From Lates calcarifer (Eukaryota > Chordata > Actinopteri > Centropomidae): a stretch of DNA of 64,000 bases. Location of the stretch: contig NC_066838.1 in NCBI RefSeq assembly GCF_001640805.2, positions 24,438,885-24,502,884 on the forward strand. Direction: 5' to 3'. The translations under genes were made by a program, and so were the position numbers. Positions within the stretch are counted from its first letter, which is position 1; the number at the start of each line of letters is the position of its first letter. Below are positions 11,901-22,600 of the stretch, in pieces. The notes below the pieces were generated by a model. It ran no database searches, was not told where the DNA came from, and saw only the letters and a list, made by a program, of their open reading frames with translations.

Positions 11901-12349
11901 GTGTTTTAACAGACTACAGCGGCATCCAGAAACAGATAAACGCGAGCTATAATTTATCTGTAGTGTTTGCGGAATAAGACTACTCAGTTACATTTTCATT
12001 TACTGGACAGACAGCAGATTTGTTTACACACATTCCTGGTGTGGCGTGGCGCTGTTCTTCCCCTGTGCCATGAAATTTTAAGACGTTGGCACGAGTTCCT
12101 GTGGGAGTTGAGCAGCTTAGGGGAGGGAGGGAAGGAAAAAAAAAGCCAAACATTTCCTGCCTTCCTCCTTGGTTTAAAACTGATCAGATACATGATGAAA
12201 TAAACAGGAAGTGGGTTATGAGAGGAAGGTGTTGGTGAGCTCCCTCGTCAACGAGTCTTAAGACCAGAGTGACGTGATGCCTCTGGTTTTCTGAAGCACC
12301 AAGACTCAGTTCTGGATTCAGTTCTGTCTTAGCTTCCTGTCTCATCTTC

Positions 12350-13445
12350 TTATGATCCGATGTCAGACTGGCTCGTGCTGGCGTTACTCAACTTGCGCTG
12401 CTTCCCCAGGTCTCCCCCGCCCCCGTTCGCAGCGCCAGCGGGCTGGTTCCCTGCTCCCGCCTGGTCCACGGTCCCCTCTCTAGGTATGCAGGTCACCACC
12501 GTGTTGATGAGGTTGTTGCGGAAGCTCTTGCTGAGGAAGTTGTAGAGGATGGGGTTGGCGACGCAGTGGAAAAGCGACAGGCCCTGCACAACGCTGAAGG
12601 AGAAGTAGAGGACCTCCACTGTGTTGCAGCTGAAGATGTAAGGGTCGATGTCGTCTATGATCATCAGGAACATGACCAGGTGGTAGGGCAGCCAGCACAG
12701 GACGAACACCAGGGAGTACACGTGCACCAGCCACACGTCCCTGCCGCCCCTGCACGTCCGGCGCCGTCCGAACCGCCCGAGCGATCAGCACGTTGCAGGT
12801 GATGATGACGGTGGCTGGGCCCAGGAACTGGAAGACCAGGCAGAGGAAAGCGACGGAGACGAACCACTCGGTGTAGCTGTACTCGGGCAGCATGTAGCAG
12901 CCGGGCTCGTCCCACTCCAGGAGATCCACATGGACGTTCTCCATCAGCGCCAGGAAAAAGGAGAACACCCAGAGGCCGCCGCAGAGCACCCACCGCCGCC
13001 GGCCCACCACGGGGAACAGCGGCGGGAACGTAGGCCTCGCCAGGGACAGGTAGCGCTCCAGGGTCATGAAGGCGAGGAAGAAGGAGCTGCTGTAGAAGTT
13101 GACCACGTAGATGAGGTTGGTGACCTTGCAGAGGAAGCGACCCCACAGCCAAACCTTGTCCATGGTCACCTCCATCATGAAGAAAGGCAGGATCACGATC
13201 ACCATCAGGTCCGACAGGCTCACGTTGATGACGCAGAACAGGACGCCGTTGCCTGAGTGGCGCCGGCGCCAGTTCACCCACACGACCAGCGCGTTCTCCA
13301 GCAGCCCCACCATGAAGATGAACAGGTAGAGGAGGAAGAGGGCGATGCGGCGGTAGTCGGCGTCCAGCTGGATGGTGCACTCGTAGACGAACCACGGCGT
13401 GCCATTGTGGTAGTCCAGCGAGTGGTTGTGCTCGTGGGCGCTCAT
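12350..13445 (-). CDS. gpr182: G-protein coupled receptor 182 (atypical chemokine receptor), one frame break
   Basis: A single coding exon runs from ATG 13443-13445 to TAA 12350-12352. It is 1096 nt (3x365+1), so about 364 aa once the extra base is discounted. The product is a seven-transmembrane receptor of the endothelial GPR182 (ACKR5) family, which scavenges chemokines and does not signal through G proteins. The N-terminus has two N-glycosylation sites (NHS at 7, NGT at 14). TM1 contains VGLLENALVVWVNWR, TM2 LSDLMVIVILPFFMMEV, the ECL1 mark is WLWGRFLCKV, and TM3 ends in ERYLS in place of DRY. TM6 is FVLCWLPYHLVMF and TM7 ends NPILYNFLS. The frame shifts near 12743, in the third intracellular loop, between VRTAPDVQGR and RDVWLVHVYSL; each side is intact. 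A pyrimidine tract plus CCAG sits three bases before the ATG, suggesting an upstream non-coding exon, perhaps with its donor at 14061-14063. Confidence 0.9.
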
Positions 13446-13551
13446 GGTCTGGAGTGAGAAGCAAAGGAAAACTGTTTCATATCTGGACAGAGTTTAGATT
13501 TACTTTGGGGTTAATCTGATTATGTTTTCAGGCGTTACATAACAGAAACAC

Positions 13552-13584
13552 AGGAGGAGGAGGAGGAGGAGGAGGAGGAGGAGG
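13552..13584. repeat. (GGA)n trinucleotide microsatellite
   Basis: Eleven or so tandem AGG units, about 110 bases upstream of the gpr182 start codon, inside the presumed 5' intron. Confidence 0.9.
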
Positions 13585-13599
13585 GTGGCAGACGTGCTG

Positions 13600-14890
13600 G
13601 GCTGAAATGCCTTTGAGAGGTGGATACTAAAACCACAACAGATTATTAAAGGCAATTTCACAACCCTGCAACATTTAAATCACAGCGAGGAAACGTTTCA
13701 TGTTGAGGTGCTGTTGTATTCGTTTATAATTAAAGTCACACTTCCTGATTTTGTGCATAGTTGTTCAGCTGATCAGTCGATCAATCATCAATCAGTCTTC
13801 TACTCTGCTCCATCAGTTTTTGTGTTTTTTTAAGTTTAACATTCTTCCTCCTTGGCAAAACCTGGTGCCTACATTACCCACAATGCAACACAACCACCCA
13901 TTCAATACTCACTCACACACAGCTTTCTCCAGAGCCACAAAAGGCCTCAAACATTTCTTTTTTTAGGTGAGTCAACAGGTTTTTTTCCCCCTCTTCTCTC
14001 CACATTAACGGCAGAGTTTAAGATTTCTAAAAAATAAAGTATAAAACTGGACTTTAATCGTACCTCGTCGTGGTGATGATGGCACTGGCGATGAAGAGGG
14101 GGGCAGGTCCCTCTGGAGGCCTTGTCGTCTTTCTTGTCGGGTTTTCTGCAGACGCCAAGATGACTCCTTCCAGCTCTAATGTTCAGGACTATCTGAGCAA
14201 TCAAGCAGCTGAGAGTTTCTAACCCTCCCACCTCTCATTAACACACACACACTGATCCAACAGGACATCCTCAGCGAGCAGTGGGATGGTACAGAAGTCC
14301 AGAGACGCCCACACACATGCAGTTAAAGAGTTGAGTGAGTTAATTATGGTTGGAAAAAAACATGGTCAAACATAAAGGTGTTTCCTAAACTTTAGATCTA
14401 ATAGTCGGGGGGGGGGGGACCTTGTATAAACACATTAAGTTACTTCAAACAACCAAGAGTTTCCATCCTGACACTTTCTCCCCTGCTGCTCTTTGCTTTT
14501 AAGATATTTTTGTCTTTTATTCAACTTTTAATTTAACTATCTATGACCATCTAACAGGGGAAAAATAAAAATGTAGGGGGGGGAAACATAAACATGAGGA
14601 CTAGAATGGGGTCATTACACTTGGATTTAAGCACCATTACATTATCACATTAATATTGTCCCCCATAGGCTTCCATAGGACATATTTGACAGTGTCTATA
14701 CAAATGGTACGCATTTGGAAACTGTGTTCATACAAACCTCTATCATCTGTACAGCTTCTTATTCTTACAATTAAATTCAATAACTGTTTTTTATATACTT
14801 AACATGTTGTTGTATTATTGTCAATATTTCTAATCTAATTTATTTATGTTACACTTTACATTATTATCAGTTTGGCACCAATATACGGAG
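13600..14890. other. Non-coding sequence upstream of gpr182
   Basis: No conserved ORF. It contains a GTGCCTACATTACCCACAAT block near 13865 that reappears in inverted orientation near 18500, and two G-runs (14408-14418 and 14575-14582). A candidate non-coding first exon of gpr182 could lie just above 14064, where GAG|GTACGA reads as a minus-strand donor; this is weak. Confidence 0.4.
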
Positions 14891-14985
14891 ACAAATTCCT
14901 CATATGTGTGAACTTACTTGACAATAAAAATGATTCTGATTCTGAAAAATTTCCTTGAGGATCAATCTTATTCTGAAAAGGCAGA
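14890..14985. repeat. Retroposon-type 3' tail (TTGACAATAAA...GATTCTGATTCTG)
   Basis: ACTTGACAATAAAAATGATTCTGATTCTG resembles the 3' end shared by many fish LINE fragments. A similar motif in the opposite sense (CAGAATCAAAATCAGCTTC) lies near 41651. Identification is from memory only. Confidence 0.4.
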
Positions 14986-15059
14986 ACACGTGAGTGCATG
15001 ACCAACACATGAATACCATATGTGGGCGTGGTTCACCTGTGTTGATCCACGTTTCCTCC

Positions 15060-16045
15060 AGCATGAGAAACATCCCTATACATCGCCACCAAACTCCATT
15101 CAAAAAAACTGGAATTCTACAGAGCAAAACACAGGAGTTGCTGTAATACCGCTGCCTCGATCTGACAGTGCATTTGTGTAAAAGATCAGAATACTTCTTC
15201 AAACCCCGAAAGTCACACAGTAACACAAACAAACTAACTAATAGAGGCAGAGGTATTTCAGTAACTCCCATATTCTGTTCAGTAAAATTCCTGTTTTTGT
15301 TAACAGAGTCTGGTAGACATGTATAGCAATGTTTCTGGTTAATTAAAAGGTAGAAGTGATCATTGATAGGATTCCTACAGAGATAGACCTTTTTATTAAA
15401 GAGTAAAACCCTTTTTGTTTAACCAGAAACATTGCTATATATCACTACCAGACTCCACTGACAAAAACAGTAATTTTACTGAGCAGAAAACGGGAGTTGC
15501 TGGAATACCTCTGCCTCCATCAGTTAGTTTGTTTGCATTATTCTGTGACTTTCCTTTTTGGAAGAAGTATTTAAAACCTTTACACAAGTCAAAAACTAAC
15601 AGATTGGAGGCAGTGGTGTTCCAGCAGCTCCTGTGTTCTACCTAGTAAAATTCCTGTTTTTGTCAATGGAGTCTGGTGCTGACACATAGCGATGTTTCTG
15701 GTTTAACTAAAACTAACTCTGGTATTTTTGATTCTGGGATCAAATGTTCTCATGTTTTTGTCTAAAAATGAATGATAACGGAAACAGAAGGAACCCCTAT
15801 ATATCACTACCAGACTCCATTGACAAAAACAGGAATTTTACCCAGCAGAACACAGGAGCTGCTGGAATACCTCTGCCTCTATTGGTTAGTTTGTTTGTGT
15901 TATTGTGTGACTTTCACTGTTGGATGAAGTAATCAGATCCTTTACAAACTAACCAACTGAGGCAGCAGTACTCCAGCAGCTACCTGTGTTCCTCTCTGTA
16001 AAATTGCTGTTTTTGTGAATGGAGTTTGGTGCTGGAGGAAGCCTT
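15060..16045. mobile_element. Cluster of three partial MITE-like copies
   Basis: The core ACCAGACTCCATTGACAAAAACAG, GAGCAGAACACAGGAGYTGCTGGAATACC and its reverse complement recur at 15090-15310, 15420-15700 and 15790-16035. Together they form a nested or tandem array of the same palindromic family as at 10301-11004. The short ORFs here are just repeat sequence. Confidence 0.7.
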
Positions 16046-16917
16046 GAAGTGTGTGTTGTGTGGTACTTTTACTCACACGTTACTTTTACCATCATTAACT
16101 CAGGATTACCTCACATGATCCAGCATGTGTGCAAAACAGGCACCACATAGCAGGAGAACAATGCCAGGAAGCACCCGCATTCCCTGCTCTGCTGTGGGGC
16201 ATGGGCAGAGTATAAGAGGAGGTGGGAAGCCTGGGGGCACATCGACCTCGACGGGGGAAGGGGGCTCTTTAACCTGGACGTACACACATACATACACATC
16301 CTTATTATGACGTTATTTCAACACTTGAGCCTGAGCTGATGTGGTTCCACTGAACTGAGACAGGAGCAGGGACGACAGGAGTTTGGGATTCAACGTTAAA
16401 AACAGATGGTGGACGGGGGTTTTTCTGAACTTGCTGAGGTCACGGCGGAGGTCAGCGTCAAAAACAGGAGCAAGCGCAGGAAAGTTTGTGTTGGCCACAA
16501 TTCGCACTGATAAAGGAGTTCTGCTCTTTGGCCGTGACGTTCCCACTACTGCCTCTCTCTCTCTTTCTCCGGGATCATCAGCACTTTGTCCTCCTTCAAC
16601 GACTCCCCTCCTTCTGTCTCGCTGCTCCATCCTGTCCGAGTCCTATTGTGCGTGTCCGTTCAGTTTCTAGTGAAACCAGGAGGAACCAGTCAGCAACTTC
16701 TGTCTCCCTCTGATGAGACAGGAAGGAACCGGTCAGCAGAAAAGTGTCTTCTGGAACGTGTGAGACAAAAAGCAGTCCCTGACCCTCACCATGTTGTTAT
16801 CTAAGACTAGAAAAAAAAACTATAGGTTACCTGGTATTCTGACCTGCAAAACACCTCTGACCTACCACGTACTGGACAAATTCAGGGATACTGCAAGTAA
16901 TTTAAATGAATCTGTTG
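16046..16917. other. Intergenic sequence with no recognised gene
   Basis: Several overlapping short ORFs occur on both strands, but none resembles a known protein or has convincing splice sites. Confidence 0.4.
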
Positions 16918-17356
16918 AGGAATCCAACCAGAAACATCGCTATATATCACTACCAAACTCCATTGACAAAAACAGTAATTTTACCAAGCAGAAAGCTGGA
17001 GCTGCTGGAATACCCCTTCCTCCATCAGTTAGTTAGTTTGTGTTATTTTGTGACTTTCAGTGTTGGAGGAAGTAATCAGATCCTTTACATAAGTAAAACT
17101 ACAACACAATAACACAACAACAAACTAACAGAGAGGCAGCAGCATTCCAGCAGCTCCTGTGCTCTGCAGGGTAAAATTCCTCTTTTTGTCAATGGAGTCT
17201 GGTGCTGACATATAAGGATCTTTCTCTTAAATAAAATGGTCTATCTCTGTAAAAATCCTATACATAATGTTGTCAGGCACTTAGAATAAGAATCTGAGCC
17301 TTTTAGTGGCATGGAAAAATAAGGCCCAGGTTCAAAAATACCAAAGTTATCTTTTA
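16918..17356. mobile_element. MITE-like element, 5'-truncated copy
   Basis: It starts at CCAGAAACATCGCTATATAT, passes through the central palindrome, and ends AAAAATACCAAAGTTATCTTTTAA, equivalent to the right terminus seen at 39309. The left arm outside the core is missing. Confidence 0.65.
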
Positions 17357-18372
17357 AAAAAAAAACAACAAAACAGTAAAATCTGACACAGCAGGAAGAG
17401 TATCTCTCTTCACAGGCCGGAAGTGTTTGTGTCTTATCACCGCATGAAATATTTCCCCAGCATCCCCATCGTACACAAACATTTCTCAGACAATAATGAG
17501 TCAAACACTTCTCAGAATTTCTTTGTAAAATATATTTTGGTCCAAAAGCTGATTTGCAAAAATACAACATGTGCAATCATCGAGTAGATGAGGCGTCATA
17601 CAGAGTTTCACTGTATCTACGCTGCCTTGTTTAGCTGTATCATCTCACTGTGTTAAGGCTAACTGCATTAGCTACTGAAATGTAGTGTTAATGTTGAAAT
17701 ATTTAACACAGTAACCCTGGTTATCACTAAATCATACAATACACAGACAACAGCTCCTAGTTCTATTGCTATATTTCTCTAAATCTTATCCTATGACGAT
17801 GATTCACAGCGCTCGTTTTCCATTTTAAAAGGAGTCTGTCCAGAATAATGATGGATGGGCTCATTTTCAGGAGGTGTTTTGATGTGGAATTACACATCGA
17901 CACATGACGCATTTCATTAAATTAAAAAAAGAAAAAAGAAAAGAAAAGAAAAGGCAGGACTGAGCCTTAAATCTGGACCGGTCACTTCATTAATGCAGGT
18001 TTCAGCTCTGAGGTCAGCCGCTCCACATTCTGTTTACAGGCTGTGGTAGCTCAGAGAAGCAGGGCTGGCAAACATTTTACAGGCTAAATAATCTGATATG
18101 CTTCTTATTTCAAATACCATACATTTACTGGTTCAATGAACAAGGCTGTTCTGTACATTTCTTTATAATTTAGCAGAGACTTTGGTCCATTCGATTTAAC
18201 TGTATGCAAAGTGCAAATCCTGCTCTGATAAAGCTTTGATCCCACACATTTGGCACTCTGAACATTCAAATGGCCTGTTTCTGTAGATAAATAATATCAT
18301 TACACTAGAAACTGCACTGTCTAGACTACCATTAGTGTTAATACCCATCTCCATTAAAGATTAGTTTAGGAT
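17357..18372. other. Intergenic sequence with no recognised gene
   Basis: AT-rich, with an (AAAAG)n-like run at about 17925-17952. No conserved ORF. It may include distal pip4k2c 3' UTR. Confidence 0.4.
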
Positions 18373-19290
18373 TTAAAGGAACAGTCTCATATTTTGGGAC
18401 ATATTCGTTTTTCTGGCTGAGTCAGAGGAGTAGATCGAGTAGTTATTAGCCGCTGCTAGCACAACACACCCAATTCTCTTAGTGAACTGGCAGCGGGGGC
18501 ATTGTGGGTAATGTAGGCACCCAGTTTTGATAAAGAACATGTGGAATAAAAAAGGACGACTGCTGTGTCTTAATTTGAGTACGTTTGAGGGTGTAATGAT
18601 GGGAAACCTGTCACCAACAATAAGCGCCATTTTGACTACGTAGCGGAAGTGAAGGGCTCAGCAACGTCTTTTCCAAAATGGTGGCATAATTTACTTGTTG
18701 AATGAAACGAGGGGCAGAAATGAGAAAGGAAAATGTTTGTTTTTAAGTCAAGTGAGCGAAGCAGCCGGTGGATATTTTGGCGGGCTGCGATCGTCACGGC
18801 GGCCATGTTTGATTTGATCGCAACATCGCAAACTGAAGTATCCGATTTGAGACACAGCAGAGATCTCTGGGTCAGCTGCACCAAATTTTTATTCTCTCTT
18901 CTTTTTTTTTTTAAAAACATCCATCTTGACTCAACACTCTCTCAATAGCCTGTTAGCTTAGCTTATCTTAGCTTAGCTTAGCATAAAGAATGGAAACCGG
19001 GGGATACAGCTAACCCCCTTCGCTAATTCACATGTTCATTTAATGTGTACAAAAACTGAGCTGTAAAAACGTGAGTGAGTTACGTCCAAGATTATTTCTT
19101 TGCCGGTTGTAGTGACTCAGTTCTAAGCCAAAAAAGTCAGTTGAGCTATTTCCAGTTTTTATGCGAAGCTAAGCTAAGCTAACCACGTCCTGGCTGTAGC
19201 TTCATATTTAACAGACATGAGTGGTATCAATCTTCTCATCTAACTCAACAAGAGAGTGAATACGTGTATTTCCAAATATATCTTCTTTAA
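18373..19290. mobile_element. Teleost long-inverted-repeat element (TTAGCTTAGC family) with internal insertion
   Basis: The left end TTAAAGGAACAGTCTCATATTTTGGG is mirrored by the right end ending TTTCCAAATATATCTTCTTTAA. Subterminal TTAGCTTAGCTTAGCATAAAG (from 18974) is mirrored by GAAGCTAAGCTAAGCTAACC (19164-19183), followed by CTGGCTGTAGCTTCATATTTA and GACATGAGTGGTATCAATCTTC. I recognise this as a widespread percomorph MITE. About 450 bases of unrelated sequence (roughly 18486-18930) sit inside, suggesting a nested insertion. Confidence 0.7.
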
Positions 19291-19606
19291 GAAACCTGAT
19301 GTGGTCTAACATTATGAACACTGATCAACAGCAGTTTGTTTCCACGTACCCTATTGCTCCAGAGTTATTCCATTAAGAGTGCTTAATGTCTATAAGAAAT
19401 ACATCTTAAACCTTAAAAATAAATATATGCATCAGAAGTAGTAGTAGTACATTATATTGCTACAACGTTAAGTCTCGCCTCAAATCACCAAATTTAAATA
19501 ATGATGTGTGTGTGTGTGTGTGCATACTATTTTTGGTCAACGATAAAACTGACTTTTAGCGTCTCGGTCAGGTTGATTTTGTGGCAGTGTTTCGCAGGTC
19601 AGAGTG

Positions 19607-22600
19607 TTACGCGAAGATGTTTGAGATGAAGTCGCGAAACCGTTTGGCGTACTGCTCGGGGTGGACCGTGGAGATTTCAGCACCAGCCTACGACAGAAAG
19701 AAAAAGAGAGAGAGGGGGAGAGAGAAGGAGCAAAGAAAGGTCAACATCATCATCATCTGTGTACGTTTGAAGACACGAGAGCAGACATCAAACACTCAGG
19801 TAACGCCGGAGTGTTTTGAACAGCTGACAGCAGCCCCCTCCACCTCGTTTCCTTCCTCTCCTCCTGCGCCACTCACCCCGTGTTTGACAGTTTTTGCTGC
19901 GTGAGCCGCTTTCTTCTTGGTGTCGTACTGAGTAAGGACGTCAATCAGGCCCATGAAGTAGACCTCCCTCTGAGGGGCTCCTGAGATGAAAGGCAGAGAA
20001 CAATCAGGGTTATTTTATTGGGCTCACGTTGACAACAGCAGCGACAGGACTCGTATATTAAAAAAAAAATGTTAGCCCGTTAAAGAGATGAATCTCAAAA
20101 CCACACTTCCGGGAAACATTCAAGACAAACAGATCCAGACTCTTGGATCTGCATCAGTCATTTTCAGTTAATCTGCCTGTTATTTTATTGATTATTTGTC
20201 AATTAAAGGTTTGAAAACTTTCCAGAGAATGTTACATTAGGGAATTCTGGAAATACTGATTTAGAAATGAGAAAATATACAAACTGCATCCTATACAAAC
20301 ATAAATATAAACATTTTGTGAGTAGAACTTTAATCAACTCTTTCACTGAACAACAACAACTACATTTAAGTTCCCTGTTCTGCAAATTTCCAGTTTGTTC
20401 CCGTCAACTCCCATGGAACGTTTCCAATATTGAAAATTCCGGAGATGTTGCAACCCTACTCAAAGTCCTCACGTCTTGTATTTGTTTGATCAATAGTCTA
20501 AAGCCCAAATATCTAATGTTAAATATAAAAATGTACCTTTATATAGAATTACATGTGTAAATTTAGAAAGTTAATTGCACAATGAACAAAGGAGTTTTTA
20601 CTCCTACTGCACTTAAATCACAGTGAAGGGGCGATCGGAGCCGTTTAGAATAGACCTAGCTGTGTGCTGGTTAAAGATGCCCGTCAAGTTTTGTTTTGGT
20701 TTATGATTAAATACTTTAAAAACGAATCTTCCTTAGCAGCAGGCGGACGAGTGCTTCTCTTCTCTGTTGGCTCAAAAATTAAAAAGTTAATCGTTGAAAA
20801 TGGTTGTTGATTCACTTTTAAAGCAGAAATGCTTCAAAAAAGTTTCCAGTTTGTTAAATGTGAAGATTTGTTTTGTTGTTCTTGCACCTGGTGCTGGAGA
20901 TATTTTAGGTAATATTTATGCATTTTCTTGTGTTGTTCTTTCTGTACTGTGTTGTTTTTTTATCGTCGTCACCTGACTGTGAGCCAAGTTTCTCATCTGG
21001 GTTAAAAAAATGACAGAACTAACTGAAAACACTGGACGAGTAGAAATGTTGATGTGATGATAGAGGAAAAGTCACGGATCATCAAAGTTCATCAGGGAAA
21101 CATGAATGTCTGCACCAAAGTTTCCAGCAGATGTTGAACTATTTCACATGCAAGTGAAGAAGTTGACCTGCTGGTGGCGCTAGAGGAACAGGCAGGGTGT
21201 CCCCAAAGTCATTATAATTCAGCCTCAGGGTGTCGTGGATCTCTGTACCAATTTTCAAGGCAATCCATCGGATAATTGGACGGATATTTCAGGTTGATGC
21301 AACATAACAATTCAAACATTCACCTGAGCAGCTTCCGACCGCGTACACGTCCACGTAGGGGTCGAAACTCTCCGGGTCCCAGAGGTTTGCAGGACGACAT
21401 GTAGCCGGCGATTCCCTCCGGAGAGGTGCCGTACGACCCCACTGTGGCGCCCGGAGCCAGGCCGTTCTCCGCCTCCTGCTCCTCCTCGTTGGAGACCTCC
21501 TCGCCCTCCTCCTCCTCCCGCTCGGCTCGGCCCACGTCGTGGATACCGAGCAGGAGGCTGTAGTCCATGATCTTCAGCTTCACCAGGAACTGGGGGACGA
21601 TGAGAGAAGGATGTTTACGACACATGAACATTGAATTACTGTGAGGGGGACACAGGAAGTTAAATAAAGATATAGATCTGAACAGTCGATGATTAATAAT
21701 AACTAATTTTTTAAAACAGAAATGATAGAAAAAGATTTCCACACACTTAAATCCATGCATTGTATATATTATATAACACCATAAGAGAGAAAAAGTAACC
21801 AGAAATGACTAAAATTCTTTGCATTTCTCTGTTTTCTAATAATAAACTGAATATCTTTGAGTTTTAGACGACACAAACAAACTAAATGTCTGACGTTTAG
21901 ACAGACCAAATCACAGAATAATCATCACTGAAAATTACCGCTGATAAGCTCACAGATAGAAACATGTTATTGATCTACAGATCCATGTATTGTCAGCAAA
22001 TAGCAAAAGAGAGCCCTCCACAAGCTCCCAGAACCAAAAGAGAATTCATTTATTATTTTATTATCTATTTTACATTTAATTAATAAATCAGTCACAGATG
22101 ACAGAGAAAATAAAAACATATTCACATTTGAGAAGCTGAAACCACAACATTTTTGCTTAAACAAGACAAAATGGCTGCAGATTAACCTTCTCCTAGCTGT
22201 TTAAACTCTAGTTTAATGTATTAGTATCTAAATTCACCTCCCTCCCTGCACCTCACATCCATCCTCCTCCTCCTCCTCTTCCTGCTGCTGCTGCTGCTAA
22301 AATGGCAACACAGCAGGAGGAGTGGTGCATCCTTTATGTGCAGCTGCTGCCGCTGTGTGGTGGAGGTTTGCAACAACAGGAAGGAGTCACCCACCTCCAC
22401 ATCTCTGTTCAGCTTCTCCATGAACTTCTCCTTCTGCTCCTCGGTTACATAAACCTTCTGCATGTTGTTCCTGAAGTCCATGTCCTTGAAGGTTGGAAGC
22501 TCTTTTACCTTTAGAAGATAAAAATATGTTGTTAGAGGAATATGTGGGACAAAGAGGAGACAGATAGACAGGTAATGATTATATAAAATGGGTAGGAAAC

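Noticed and set aside
12664..13464. 266-codon minus-strand ORF overlapping gpr182
   Set aside because: Out-of-frame shadow of the GC-rich gpr182 coding sequence; Pro/Arg/His-rich with no domain.
15415..15932. Small ORFs beginning near NQKHCYISLPDS
   Set aside because: The same peptide recurs at each MITE copy (also 16906, 10518), so it is repeat sequence and not a gene.
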